The position numbers and the translations under genes are program-made. Positions 13,489 to 25,869 of a stretch of DNA of 64,000 bases are shown here, piece after piece (position 1 is the stretch's first letter; each line of letters starts with the position of its first letter). Origin of the DNA: Thuidium tamariscinum. Taxonomy: Eukaryota > Streptophyta > Bryopsida > Hypnales > Thuidiaceae. The stretch covers positions 5,649,001-5,713,000 of the forward strand of contig OX344754.2 in the NCBI GenBank assembly GCA_947034885.2, in the 5' to 3' direction. The notes under the pieces were generated by a model. That model had not been told where the DNA came from and searched no databases. It saw nothing but the letters and a program-made list of their open reading frames with translations.

Positions 13489-14525
13489 GGGTGAATGCAA
13501 GAAAGACTTGTACTATATGGCATCACACTTTGAGTGACGGAGTTGTCATGAGCTATAACTTTTGAAGCATTAACTCTTTGAACTTGAAATTTTTATTGAA
13601 GATGACTGACTTGATATTTATCAAAACCATTATTTTTCAAAAAAATTCAAAAATCATTTTATATTTAAATTCTAATTTCTCTAATTTGTCACACTTTGAG
13701 GTTTAAGGGTTTTTAGTACTGGGGAGTACTTTAAATTAATAATTTAGAGCTGAGATTTCTAGGGTCTACTCCTACACTAAGTAGGCATGTTTCCACCGAA
13801 GGAAATTTAAAAAATTATTATTCTCTTTCCTCTACATGTGTGCTAACAAGCCTCCCTTGCGCACACATTTTTGAACAATCAAGATAGTTTTTGGATCATT
13901 ATTTTGGTGAAATACCTTTACCATAAAGTCTTCCCAAATGTAAAATTTTTAGTTTTAATAGAAATTACTTCCCCTATTTTTTACAAATTAAAATGTGAAA
14001 ATATAGTGAAAGTTACAATTTTCACGAAATTCAGCACTTTTCTAGTTCTCCTACTTAGAGAATTTTTCTATGCTTTTCCTTCCTAGGGTATCTTCTTCTT
14101 AAAGGTATATACATCAAACATATTTTTCACTTTTAAAAAAATTTGATTTACTATTTATACAGTACTCCCAAAGAAAAAAATGAGTACTGTGCAAAACGCA
14201 TTAGAAGAAATTTGAGGGCATTAGGAGACTGCAAGTTCCCGGACTGCGGGAACGCAGTTTTTGCCCTGTGAACCCGAATCCTACGTGGTCGAGACACCGC
14301 CACGTAATTTTATTTTATTTTTTTCAAAATTTATTTTTTGGACTTATTTTCATATTTCAGGACCCAAATTTTTATTTATTTATTTATTTATTTCCGATAA
14401 AAATCGGCCTGACAAGGGGCTGTGGCATTGGGAGCCGTTTTGGGAACAGACCCGAAACGGTCCTATAATGCCCTCAAATTTCATCTAATGCTACGCTTTG
14501 CCGCAGGTCTTTCTTGCAATGACCC
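13489..14525 (+). mobile_element. Non-autonomous relative of the 27-kb element, TSD TTAA
   Basis: The left end is GGGTGAATGCAAGAAAGAC and the right end, as reverse complement, is GGGTCATTGCAAGAAAGAC. The duplicated target TTAA lies at 13485-13488 and 14526-14529. The uninterrupted sequence is seen in LTR copies A and C ('ggcctgacagattc'). Its left part matches the left end of the 27-kb element and its right part matches the right end (the 'ggagtactgta' block), so it is an internal-deletion derivative in the same orientation. A second MITE (14201-14489) is nested in its right half. Confidence 0.88.
14201..14489. mobile_element. Nested MITE (TTAGAWGAAATTTGAGGGC family)
   Basis: Inverted ends of about 23 bp bound a 289-bp unit: the left begins TTAGAAGAAATTTGAGGGCA and the right, as reverse complement, begins TTAGATGAAATTTGAGGGCA. 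A relative with the same layout lies at 34500-34777. The interior has GC-rich 'cggactgcggg' and TTTA-repeat portions. The open frames at 14261-14488 lie wholly inside the MITE and are not genes. I cannot define a target duplication. Confidence 0.75.
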
Positions 14526-15600
14526 TTAACAGATTCTTTGAAAGATGCTAATTCCAAAAGTTGGAGTTTTGATTTTTCTTTGGAGTTACCGTAAGTAGAT
14601 TTTACACTCACAAATGGCCTAGGATTTAAGGATTGATGGTTCTCCAAACTAATTTAGGTCTTTTGAATGCAATGATATAGATAGTTTTTAATTTTGAGTT
14701 GTTTACCAAAAGATAGAGAGGGTCAACTCTTAGTTTGATTTTTTTAATCATAATTAGTGTTAATCCTAAGCTAATTTCACAAATATATTTTGAAAAATTA
14801 AAGATCAAATTTGATCAAGATCTCTTTTCTTGCGTAACAAGCCATCTATAGGTGAAATAAGTACATTTTAGAAATGACTTTGGATTAAAACACTAAATAT
14901 GTAAGTTAATTAGGGTTAATTTCAAAGTATCTTTGGAAAAAGATCTTGGATTTGATTTGGCTAAGATCTATTTGCTAAATAGAGAGGCTTCTAGATTTTT
15001 CTTTCATTAAACAAAGATTATTTTGCAATTACATTAGGATAGTTTAGCAAATATCTAAAAGTTGAAAGCAAAATGTAATTCCCTAACAATTTACGAAGGG
15101 AGGCCTAGAATGAATATAAAAGGCCTATCTTCAAGGTTGTTGATACCCTCATTCTTATGCAACATTTTGCTCTCATTTTCATTATAATGTACTACAAATA
15201 TAAGTTGGAGTACCATTTCTCTTGCTTTGTATCATTGGCTAAGCCAAGACACCATATATTTGTTATTTGTATACTTTGAAAGAGTAGAGGGTCCCTTCAA
15301 GGCATTTCTATTTGCTTTTGCTTAAAGAATTAGAGGCCAACCATCAAACTTGTGAATTTCATAGAGTTTAGAAGAGGTAAACCTTCAAGACTCTAATTTG
15401 CTCTAAATCTCTTAAAAACTGGTATTTTGAAGCACTTGTAATAGCATTTAGTACTAACACACTTATAGCAGCAAGGCTTGATCTTGCCAAAAATATTTTA
15501 GGCTAATTTTCTAGCTTAGAGTTTGTTATATAATGAAATTTGAGTTTTAGATACCAAAGTTTGGTTAAACACTATTGTCTGTACCTCGTTTGGTGTTTAA

Positions 15601-16227
15601 TTTGCTATTGTCTTCTTGGAGAGATCACCAGCAAAAAATGTAGAAACTACATGCAATAAAATATAGGGTCTATTATATTTGTTTGGAATAATATTTGTAT
15701 AAAAATTAAATGTAATTTGGGGTGATTTTATAGTGAAAGAGCATGTTATATGTAATATAGCATAGCCAAAAAAAAATGGATTTATGTAAGTGACACATGT
15801 AAGGTAGCATGGCATAAAATCTTAGTTGTTAAAAAATTTGGTAGGGTGCTATACTTTACTACCAATGGATCAACACTAAGGGACATGGATGGAAATTTGT
15901 CTTTTTAGTGGACAATATGACAAAGATGCGTATGCCAATATACTATCTAGCGTCCTTTAACTTAATGTATATAATATACGTGTCTTCGATCCAAAGCAAA
16001 ATTTATAAATCTATACATCAAGATTTCTAATGTGGTTTGTGAGGAAAAACACCTTGTGATTTTGCAGTGCGAGGGTTCAAAATCTATCTTCTTGCTTTTG
16101 TATACAGATGTGGTCTATGATTTTAGGTGAATTTAGTTTAGAATTTTACAACCTACACGCTTTCACTTCACAAGGTATATTCATTTTGATTTATGGGTAC
16201 CATCTTGAACTTCAGGGTTTAGGGTAT
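15601..16227. other. AT-rich spacer
   Basis: No gene or repeat family was recognised between LTR-like copies B and C. Confidence 0.45.
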
Positions 16228-18400
16228 TGTGAGCCCTCAAGATGGCACTTGAAACTCTGGATCCATTTTTCACGAATAATTTGCGAAATTTAGTCAAAAA
16301 TACAAGGAAAAGACATTAAAAAGAGTGTTGGAAGAGTCTTGATAGTAATCTCTACCAAAATGGTGCAAAACCATCTTAGAAGGTGAAAAATTCCTAATTC
16401 TAGGAATTTTCATCATTCTACGTCTTAAAAGTAAGATTGATAGAATATTTAGTAATTCTAAGAGAAGTGAGGGAATGGGAGTTAGTCAGTCCTAGTATCT
16501 GTTTGTGAAAAATCAACCTTTTAACAATGCACACGGCATACTGACTAAGCCAAAAGAGTCTGCTATGAGCCTAGAAGGTTTACCAAGGCCTAAATTCGAT
16601 TTTAGAATAAATTGAATTTAGAAGTAAAACAATTACGTGTGACTTGGAGAATTGGAATTTCAAGATATGGAAGATGGAGGAATTGGAGATTAAAGACTAT
16701 AGAAAGGTGTTCCAAGGGTAGGAACATGCCAGGAGCGAATGAGAATCAAACAATTATCCACAATTCCCGGGTATTGGGAATTAAATTGTCCAATTGGGCA
16801 AAGTAATTCCAAATTACTAAAAATAGACAAGTGCAAGATCGTGTGGAACTTATACTAAGAATCTAGGAGTGCCCTAGATGTTACCCAAATTATTCGGATT
16901 TTTTCAAAATTCCACGTTGACTCCATGAGAAGTCAACCGCACATAAAAATATTCATAAATTTTTAGAAATTACATATGATTTGGTAAAATCTCACTAAAA
17001 ATTAGGATAGGTTTTTGTGTGCTTAATAAGTGCCCAATCAAGTTTGAAGACATTCCGACATTTTCAACTACCAGAATTGGCATCGACATCGAATTCCAAT
17101 GGAATTTACAATTTGGCATCGGGTTGACCGGCATATCAGGAGTGAATGATGTCCAATTGACGCAAATAAGGAGACATTCCTTGCTCTCAGAGACTTTCCT
17201 AACGACCGTGGCCTGACAGATTCATCAAAATGCGCAAATCATAAAAGTTAGATTTTTGACTTTTAATTGAAGTTACCGTAATTCCAATTTGGGCACGCAA
17301 ACGGCCTAGGAGTGAGGGGCAAGGGGTCCCATAGGCTAATTGGGGTCTTTTGAAGACAATGGTGCAAATGGATTTCCGTTTCAAATTGTTCCTTAAAAGA
17401 TAGAGGGGGTCAGCTCTTAATTTGACTTTTTAATCGTTAATTGTGGTTAATTAGAAGTGATTTTGGAAATATCTCTTAGAAATATCTCTTGGAAAATCAA
17501 AGATTGGATTTGGTCAAGATCTCTTTCTTCGTAAAAAGCCATCTTTGGGCTAAATAAAGACAATTTTCAAAATAACTTTTGATAAATTTGCAAAATATCT
17601 AGGTAGATTAGGGTTAATTTCAAAAGATCTTGGGTTAAGATCTTGGATTTGATTTGGCCAGGATTTGATTAGCTAAATGGGGATGTTTCTAGAAATTTTC
17701 ACCATTAAACAAGTATTATTTTGAAATTACATTAGGGTAGTTAGGGAGAAAAGTAACGAAGTATTTTCATTAGCAATTTACTGGGGAGGGTCCGGCCACG
17801 GGTATATAAGGGCCCCCTTGAGGTTGCCAGTACCCTTATTTCTCGCACCAACACTTCATTCCTCTTCTCTTATTTGTACTACCGATGTGGTCGGAGCACT
17901 ACTTGGACAAAAAATCTTGTTCAAGCTGTATTGTTTCTTTTCAAATTTGAAGGCATAGGGCCCCTTCAGGTGATTTTCATTCATACTTTTGCACTAGAGG
18001 TTGATTCTCACCTTCGGGTTGGCTAGTGATCCGTGGAAATTTCAAGCATTGAATGCCAAAGTTCGGTTCAAACACTGTCATGTGTACCTCCTTTGAATGC
18101 AAAATCTTGAAATACTAAGACATTTTAAGTATTTAAAGTGAAAGTTCGATTCAAACAGTGTCATGTGTACCTCCTTTTGCAAATAAAATTCTTAAAATAC
18201 TATTGCAGAAACTCGAAACGGCAAAGCTTTGAACTTTCCTTAAACAAATTTGCTTAAAGTCTTCAAAGCCAAGGGCTACATACCCACTTTTTATCGTGTT
18301 TAAATGCACAAACACTTTGAATTTAAACACTCTCGCATTGAAAAATCGCATGTGTTCAACAAAATCTCAAATTATTAGAATACTAATGCTTGAGTGTTGT
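16228..18400 (+). repeat. LTR-like unit, family 1, copy C
   Basis: It starts TGTGAGCCCTCAAGATGGCA and is collinear and close in sequence to copy A. A TATATAAG box lies at 17803-17810 in the same GC-rich context. It contains the duplicated 'gttcg(g/a)ttcaaacactgtcatgtg' motif near 18065 and 18145 and ends near 'acggcaaagctttgaac', a phrase also found near the end of the family 2 LTR. It is non-coding. Confidence 0.65.
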
Positions 18401-18479
18401 TGGAATTTGATAACACTAGTGATACCCATCCTTAGTTAGTAGTAGAACTTACTCCAATCTAAAATATTAGAAAACAAAA

Positions 18480-19638
18480 ACCAAAAATACAAAACCAAAA
18501 ATCCAGCCCAGCCCAGAGGCAAACCACCGTTGGGACCAGCCAAAGCCGGAGGTAGACCAGCCCGGAGGCAGACCCAGCAAGGTAGCCACAACAAAGGGCA
18601 ATCAAATCCCTCCGCCCGACCAATCACGCCCCGCCACATGGTGGGCGCTGATGGGGCTAGGTTGGGGGTCCGACCACTTGAAAACTGCCACATGGCATCG
18701 AGCGGTGGGTAGTGAACCTGAGATCCAACAAGGTAGCCACAGAGCAAGGGAGCTAGAGCGCGGGAGTCCAGGGAGTGTGGGCAACTGTGGGTGCTTTATT
18801 CCCACCCTTGAAATCAAGCGATCACAACTAGGCTCTGGTCCTAATGATTCTACTACCTATGGGTGTCTAAGTGTCAATCTATTGTGCCTTCTAAGCAATG
18901 GATCTTCTTTACTAACCTACCTATTCTGATGTGTGTTTTGTTTCTACTTGAGGCGTGGTTCCCTTCTTGCCCAAGTGATCTTGGTTCCCTTTCTATGTTA
19001 TGCTTTCCTACCTCTACTTGTGGTATTTCTCTACACTACTTTATGCATTGTGGGTTTGATTAATCTAATCTACGTCTTATATGGGTCTAGTCTACCTCTA
19101 CGTGTCGTACGGGGTTACTCTTATTTCTATGTATCGTATCTCTTTAGTCTATTCTACGTATAGTATGCGCTTTCTCGTATTTTGGATTGGATTACTCTAC
19201 TCTACATATTTTGGATTGGACTAATCTACTTTACGTATTTTGGATTGGATTTTTCTATTCTACGTATTTTGGATTGGACTAATCTACTCTATGTATTTAG
19301 ATTGGATTCTTCTACTCTACGTATTTGGATTGGATTATCCTATTCTATGTATTTTATTTATCCTAGCCTATGTATTGCGTTCCTTTTCACTTGTCCCCTT
19401 TAACTTATGATTGCTCCTTTGTTTCATTCCATACTTGTTAATCACGGGTTCCTAATTGTAATTAGTTCGTGGCCTTCAATTTTAACCGCTTGTTTGTTCT
19501 AACATTTGCATCAAGGAGAGATGGATTTGAGTTAAGGTTTAGAAGCCCACCTCTAGCGTGTATGTGGTGGCCTCCTCCAGCTCCGCTGCGCCCCATGCCA
19601 TGTCCACCATAGCCATCCTTCGGCTTCAATTGGCCCTT
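18480..19638 (+). repeat. Internal sequence of a non-coding retroelement, copy 1
   Basis: 18480-18720 is GC-rich ('ccagcccagcccagagg'). 18780-19638 matches 22560-23470 in inverted orientation, including the phrase 'attcccacccttg' and 'caatggatctt'. 19140-19370 is a minisatellite of about 40 bp around 'ctacgtattttggattgg'. The several open frames here (18436-19400) lie in repeats on both strands and show no retroviral-type motif. The stretch runs directly into the LTR at 19639. Confidence 0.6.
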
Positions 19639-21840
19639 TGTGAGTCCCTGATTTGTCACCGGGGACTCACGGGTTCTTTTTTCAAATTTATACATAAACT
19701 AAGGCGTATTTAGGCTCATAACACCCACAAAAGGGCATTAAACCTATATTGGCATTACACAAACCAATGTGCCATTTGGTCATTAGGTGGGATTTAGGAT
19801 AGTTTACATCCAAAACGGGCCTGGTCTTAGCTAAATAGACGCCAAATTGATAGAGACATGCAGGATTAGGGTAAGAAGCCTAAAAAGGCCCTGTCTAGGC
19901 TAGGAAGTCCTCATAGGGGGATCTAGGAGGAATCCCCCACTCCCCATAGCATCGAAGAGAATACGGATAAAATACTAACCTTGAAATGCAAGTACCGGGC
20001 GATTTCCTAATTCTAGGAGTACACAGTGGGGATGAAGATTTGCATCCAAGTGGGGGGATCCCATGGGTGGTCCCCTCTAAAGTTTGGAAATTTTCCGACA
20101 TCGTTTGGATATTTTCCCAGACGATCAACCGCGGTGGACTTTGGGTGGGAATTCGAAAGAATATCCCAAAGTGCGGTAAAATCACACTAAAAATCCGGCG
20201 AGGCGGTCTCACACCAACGGAGCGCTTCCCCAAGTTTCAAGACGAAACGATAGTTGGAAGATCTCGAATCGACGACATTCCTCCCCAACTAACAAATTAA
20301 ATGACGAAGGCGGCGGTTGACCGGCGTACCGGGGCCATACGACATCGGAACGGAGCCTATCTTGGGTCTATTCCTACCCCCTTCCATCTACTTGGAAGAT
20401 TGGTGAAGGTTTGGGGTCCAAAATTGCTAAACTCCAAAAGTTGGGAATTTATCCCAACTTGGATCCCAGCTTACGCTAAGATTCCTCGAGAATTTGGACA
20501 TAGTTTAAGGGGTAAGGGGTTCTCTTTAGGCTAATTATGGCCTTCCGAAGCCAATGGCGCAATCCGTTTGTCATTTGGAGCTAAACTCCAAAAGTTAGCC
20601 TTTTGGGGACAGCACATGGAGAAGAAATGGGGGTTTTAGGCCCCCCAATGCATTTTTGGGGAGTTTGGGCCCCATTAGCCGTGGGGAACGCATAGGGAAC
20701 GTATGGGGAACTCCGGGCACATGTGGGAGCAAGTACCACCTCAAAAAGTTAGTGGAGGTGGCTCATGTGCTTTGGTGTAAGTAATTTCAAATTAAGTAGG
20801 TGGGAACACATGGGAACTTCTCCCATGTGAGAACTTGTAGATTTTGGGGAAGGTAAATTAGACGGTTTTGCAAGTTCTTGTAAGGTTAGGTAAGATTTGA
20901 ATTTCTCAATTCAAATTGTGTAGATTTTAGGTGGATAATTAGATTTGGGAGGGGTAAACATGTACGGACCTTCTAAATTCCCTCATCTAGTTATTCTTAG
21001 TAGATTAAGGGGGGGTGTTGCTCCCTTTTGGGTATAAAAGGGGCGGCATTCTTTTCTGATTCTCTCTTTTTTCTCACTCCTACCCATTGAAGGGAGGAGG
21101 ACTATTGGGCCCGGGTTATGCCGGATTTCCTTTGGCTTTTGATGCCAAGGGAGCCTTTGATGGTCTTTTGGGGGTTTTACACCCTTTGGTAAGTGTGATT
21201 TTTACTTGGGGACTTGAGACCCCCCCAAGTGGTGAAACTTGTTGCAATCTAAGCTTGATTACTCATTGTATTGTGCACTATTGAGAGTTGTTGTGGGAGA
21301 GTCTTGTGAGGAACCGAGGGGTAACTTGGGAGGTGACTTCGAGTGTATGTTTGCACTTTGTACTACTCTCTTCTCCCTCTTCTCTTAGTCACGGGGTTAA
21401 TTTAGTCCCATAGGGGACGGCAAAGCTTTGAACTATAGTATTAGATAGGTTGTGTGGACACTCTCTTCTCCCTCTTCTCTTAGTCACGGGGTTAATTTAG
21501 TCCCATAGGGGACGGCGAAGCTTTGACTATTAGTGTCTTAGGAGTTGTGATCACCTTCTTCTCCCCCTTCTCTTATGCACAAGGCTAAGCTAGTCCCATA
21601 GGGGATGGCGAAGCTTTGACTATTAGTGTTCTAGGAGTTGTGTTCACCCTCTCCTCCCTCTTCTCTTGTTCACGGTATTGAGTTAAGTCCCATAGGGACG
21701 GCGAAGCTTTGAACCCCCTAAGGGTCAAAGCAATTAAACTTTTTCTTCTCCCTCTTCTTTTGTTCACGGTATTAAATTAGGTCCCGTAGGGACGGCGAAG
21801 CTTTGAACCCCTCAAGGGTTAGAAACTTTATAGTGTGAGT
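19639..21840 (+). repeat. LTR-like unit, family 2, copy 1
   Basis: It begins TGTGAGTCCCTGATTTGTCA with a short terminal hairpin ('tgagtccc...gggactca'). A TATAAAAG box lies at 21033-21040, followed by a 'tctctcttttttctcac' leader. The last 480 bp are a tandem array (see 21361). An inverted copy lies at 25870-27790. The overall order (two GC-richer blocks, then the TATA, then 'ggcgaagctttgaa') parallels family 1, so the two families look anciently related. It is non-coding, and the open frames inside are on both strands. Confidence 0.65.
21361..21838 (+). repeat. Tandem array of about 95-bp units in LTR family 2
   Basis: There are five units, each containing 'cttctccctcttctctt', then 'cacgg', then 'gtcccataggggacggc' and 'gaagctttga'. 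The inverted LTR copy has only two to three units (about 25940-26095), so copy number varies between the LTRs. Confidence 0.75.
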
Positions 21841-22559
21841 AAGACATCAAAAATTAGAGAGATATTGGTAGGGGAAGTCTAGTAAAAAAGCAACAACAAG
21901 GAAAGAACCCTCCCGGCCCAAACCAGCCCGCCGCAGTCCCTGGACAGCCCCCAGTCCGCGGAGCCCGGCCGGGGTCAGCCCACCCGAAGGGCGCCACGTG
22001 GCAGTCTCGGATCCCTGGATTATTTGTACTCGATTTTACCGGCGCGCTGCCGCTGACACCGAATCCGGCGTCCTTTCTTCATTTCGAGTTACTTTTTAGG
22101 ACAGAGCCTATTTTGTGCACCGGAGTCGTCACCGCGTTCGCCACGTCGCCTGCGCAGTCAGCAGCTGCAGGGGTCGGACGAACCGGGAGGCGCCACGTGG
22201 GTATCTCGGAACATGGTCTTATTTGTACTCATTTCAGTTGGCACAGTGCCTTTGAGCCTAAAAATAGACTTTTTTTTTTCTGTTTGGACTCATAGTATAG
22301 GACTGATGTGATGCTTTGATTGCTGGCCGATTGCAAACTCTTAGAATAGGGGATAGAATAGAGGTAGAAACTAGTTTAAGGGATAGTTTAGAAGTAGAAG
22401 GTAATTAGAGGAATAGTGTAGAAATAGTTTAGGAGATTAGCGTAGAAATAGTTTAGGAGTGAGACTCAAGTCAAGAACAATCATAAAAGGTAGTCTAGGA
22501 GCACAATTGTAAAAGGAAGGGAAACAAATTGAGAATAAAGGGCTAACTATCGCACACGG
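21841..22559. repeat. 5' internal region of a non-coding retroelement
   Basis: A GC-rich tract (21900-22000, 'cccggcccaaaccagcccg') is followed by two related blocks sharing 'cgccacgtgg' and 'ttatttgtactc' (about 21990-22040 and 22190-22230), then a degenerate 'tagtttaggagattag' repeat (22360-22470). No gag-like protein frame is convincing. Confidence 0.45.
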
Positions 22560-23500
22560 AACAGCGGAGGTTATGGAGGTGGCATGGAACAAGGAGGCCC
22601 GGCATGGGGCACACACGGAAAGGAGGTGGGCCTCTAAAACTCTCTTTTGATTTAATTTGTTAATGCAATTAGGAATTAATTAGTAGGAAAGGATTAGCAA
22701 CCCCGGTGAGGTTAAGGTCCGGTAATTAGCAAATACAAATAGGAAGACAACCACAACTAGAATAGAAATAAGAAGAATGAATACGCAAACATAGAATAGA
22801 ATACGGAGAAGTAAAATAGAAGGAACAAGGACAAATACGTAGAGTACGACGAAAGAATACAAATACATAGAATAGATTAAAAAGAATATAAATACGTAGA
22901 GTAGATTAAAACCAAGACGAATACGTAGAGTACACTAAGACAAAGACAAATACGTAGAAGTAGATTAAGATAAATACAAATACGTAGAATAGGATAAAAA
23001 TACAAGAACGTAGAGTAGGCCCAAACAAATACGAAGACGTAGTGTAGATTAAAAGAATAGCAATACGTAGAGGTAGACTAGACAAATACAAAGACGTAGA
23101 AGTAGGTTAAGATAAATACCAATACGTAGAATAGGATAAAAATACAAAGATGTAGAGATGGGGTAGGAAATACCATACGTAAAGTGGGCTAAAACAAATC
23201 CAAACACGTAGAAGTAGGATAAACAAGAACAAAACATAGAAGTAGAATAGGAGAATGAAACACATAAAGTAAGGAAGTAGTTAGAAGTAGGACAAGAGAA
23301 CGAAACAAGTACACACCTAGGATAATTAGGGTAGCAAAAGATCCATTGCTTGGAAGGCACAATGGGTTTGACGCTTAGACACCCGTAGGAGTAGATTGGT
23401 AAATAAGAGTCTGGTTGTGATCGCTTAATTCCAAGGGTGGGAATGAAGCGCCCACACCCTTGGTCCCGCTTCTTTTAATTATCCCCTTTTGGGTGGTTTT
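22560..23500 (-). repeat. Internal retroelement sequence, inverted copy
   Basis: This is the reverse complement match of 18780-19638. It contains the corresponding minisatellite ('aatacgtagagtag' units, 22830-23280) and, near 23340-23450, the conserved 'gatccattgcttgg' and 'aagggtgggaatgaagcg' phrases. The minus-strand open frames rich in Tyr, Phe and Val are products of the minisatellite. Confidence 0.6.
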
Positions 23501-25869
23501 ACAAATAGACTTCCTCCTAATTGTCCTAAACTATTTTCTAACCCCACTATTTCCTAGACTGTTTTCTAACTCCACTATTTCCTAAGCTATTTTCTAGCCC
23601 AACTAGTTCCTAAACTATTTTCTAACCCAACTAGTTCCTAAACTAATTTCTGACCCAAGGACCCTCGAATCCCAAGGCCCCTGGACCCCAAGGCCCCCCG
23701 ACCCCAAGGCCCCCCGTTCCCCTGAGCTAGCTGCTGGCTTGGCTGCGGTACCCAGCTGGCTGGCTGGCTCCAGCGCTGGGGTTGGAGTCCCAAAAACAAT
23801 ATTTGGCTTTCATTGTCACAATCCGAAAATGTCCAAAATATAGTGTTATATTATATCTTGCTAGAATAATCCGATTCTTTGATTTTTTTGAAGCTTAAAC
23901 GTAGGAGTAGGACAAATTAGAGCATTTTATTGTTTAAGGGGTTCCGAAACTAGAAATTCCGGAACTATGATCCATATTCCGGAAAAATCCGGAAACAATC
24001 CGAAAACAATCCGGAAAGAATCTGGATCCGGATTTCTAGGGATCCGGAAATTTAGGGATTCCGGAAATTTAGGACTTCTGACTGTGAATGTTCTAGATAT
24101 GGATTAGCAAACCATAGGGTCTCTTTATTGAGACAAAATGGTTAAGGAGGAAGATTACATTCTTTGTCCTTACCGGAAACTAGAACCCAGATAGTAGTCC
24201 AAAAGTATTTTGGTACTATCGGCACTGGATCCGGAAATATTTAGGAACATAAATGTTCCGTAAATATTGAAGATTCGGATCTAGAATGGATCCGAAATAG
24301 ATCCAGATTAAGAGACCTGGAATCCGGAAATCGACCCGGAACGAGAGATTTTGACCCAAGCGGCAATCAAGACTACCCTAGTTCACGAAGGCTTTTGCGA
24401 AGGCACTAGGGAGTCAAAGTGGGAGCAGTTTGAAGATGGCGCATTGGGAGAGGTAGCTAAAGGCTATTTCCACTTAGTTAAATTTTATTTCTAGAATCTG
24501 AATCCGATTTTCCAAATGCGGATCTGGATTCCGGATTTCTAAGAGTTCCGGATTTTTAGGGATAGCTGGTTGTGACCATTCCGGATATCTTGGGGTGTTC
24601 ACTGATTGGTTTGCCTGATTTCCGTAGTGCCTTTTTGGCTTATTAGGGCTTTGACTTTTGTTTTGATTTGGGCTTTTAAGGGGCAGGCAAGTTAGTTGGC
24701 CTGTCATTCCTTCCTAGTGCATATTCCATTGTATTTCATTCCCTTCTTTAATCTGAGTCGGCGGATGGACATTCCAGCTCTAACTTATGTTTGAGTCTCT
24801 CTTGGTGTGTTTGTTGGAGCGTTGAGAGTCAAGAAGGACGGGTGAGGAGGAATCTGGATATTTAGGCAACTGAGGTCTGAACTGAGTGACCAGTTTCTTA
24901 GAACTTGGGTGTAGAGTTGTGCGTTTGTGCATGGAGTCTTTAATTTGCCGGAACGGCGATCCGGTGTGAGCGTAGAGGAGGTTCCGGAACCACGGGGGTA
25001 GATCCGTGCGAAGCTAAGCAGCCGCCAAGAGGAAAGTTTCCGTCCACCGGAAGGTCTGCCAACCACTAAGTCGATCCACCGATCTAGGGAAGTACGTCCT
25101 TTTGGGCTTCAATGTCTTTGGATCTGTCGTTGTAGTAAGGGTGAGTGAAAGTAGTCCTGAGTGATCTGCTAATCGGATTGGCCAAGATCCATCCGGGAAG
25201 TTGTGAGGATCCAGATCCGCCCCTAATGCAACATCAAATATATTTGGGTGTCTTTGTGTGTTTTGTTTGAGAGGAGAGAGCGTGAGGTTTACGAGTGGTA
25301 AGTCCCTACTCCTCTAAAGATCAAGAGAGGACCTCCTGAGGATAAAACATGGGTATCTAAAACCGATTATTGAGTGACAGAACCGGAATCTGGATTGAGA
25401 CGGATCTGAGAAAGGTGTAATCCGGATCCGAAGCGGATCCGAAAAGAGTGGAGAGACGGATTTGGATTGGAATCCGGATACAAGGTTGTGTTCTGGAAGA
25501 AAGTAATAACTTGGGGGTTTTGGGCTGGAAAACCTAGAAACCGGAAAACGCAACTATTAATAACGTCTAGGATCTCCTGGGACGATATTCCGTGTCATAT
25601 TATCACGTCTGGATGTGATAAAGGTGCTTTCTGCTAGACTGCGCGTACGACATTCATTGCTCTAGTAGAACTAAGAGTTTCTTAAGTAAAACAAGTTAAT
25701 GGTTGCCCAAGAGGTTTACCCAATGGTTGCTCCCCCCAAAGGCTCACCAATGCTAGTTGTTGGATGCTAAACGTTGACTTAGTGCCAACCGTGTTGGACA
25801 CTAAACGTTGATGCTAACTCAAGGGGAAGGTTATTTGACACTCCGCTAAGACTTGGGGAGTTCAAAGCT
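23501..25869. repeat. Low-complexity retroelement interior with TCCGGA-rich tract
   Basis: 23500-23720 holds 'cctaaactattttcta' and 'ccccaaggcccccc' repeats. From about 23930 to 25540 the hexamer TCCGGA and variants (ATCCGGA, GGATCCGGA) recur dozens of times in both orientations, which TCCGGA, being palindromic, makes unavoidable. Several minus-strand frames (24474-25553) are open but composed of these repeats; I do not call a gene. Confidence 0.45.

Larger units (their letters stand above)
12477..15600 (+). repeat. LTR-like unit, family 1, copy B (diverged, interrupted)
   Basis: It starts TGTAAGCCCTTTAGATGGCA and is collinear with copies A and C, but is the most diverged and AT-shifted of the three. 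It is split by a TIR element (13489-14525). Without that insertion it is about 2.1 kb, like its relatives. A degenerate TATA (TATAAAA) lies at 15115-15121. It is non-coding. Confidence 0.65.

Noticed and set aside
14261-14488. Two overlapping plus-strand frames of 66 and 75 residues
   Set aside because: They lie entirely inside a 289-bp MITE.
22680-23360. Membrane-protein-like minus-strand frames rich in Tyr, Phe, Val and Leu
   Set aside because: They follow the 'tacgtagagtag' minisatellite of the retroelement interior; hydrophobicity is a composition effect.
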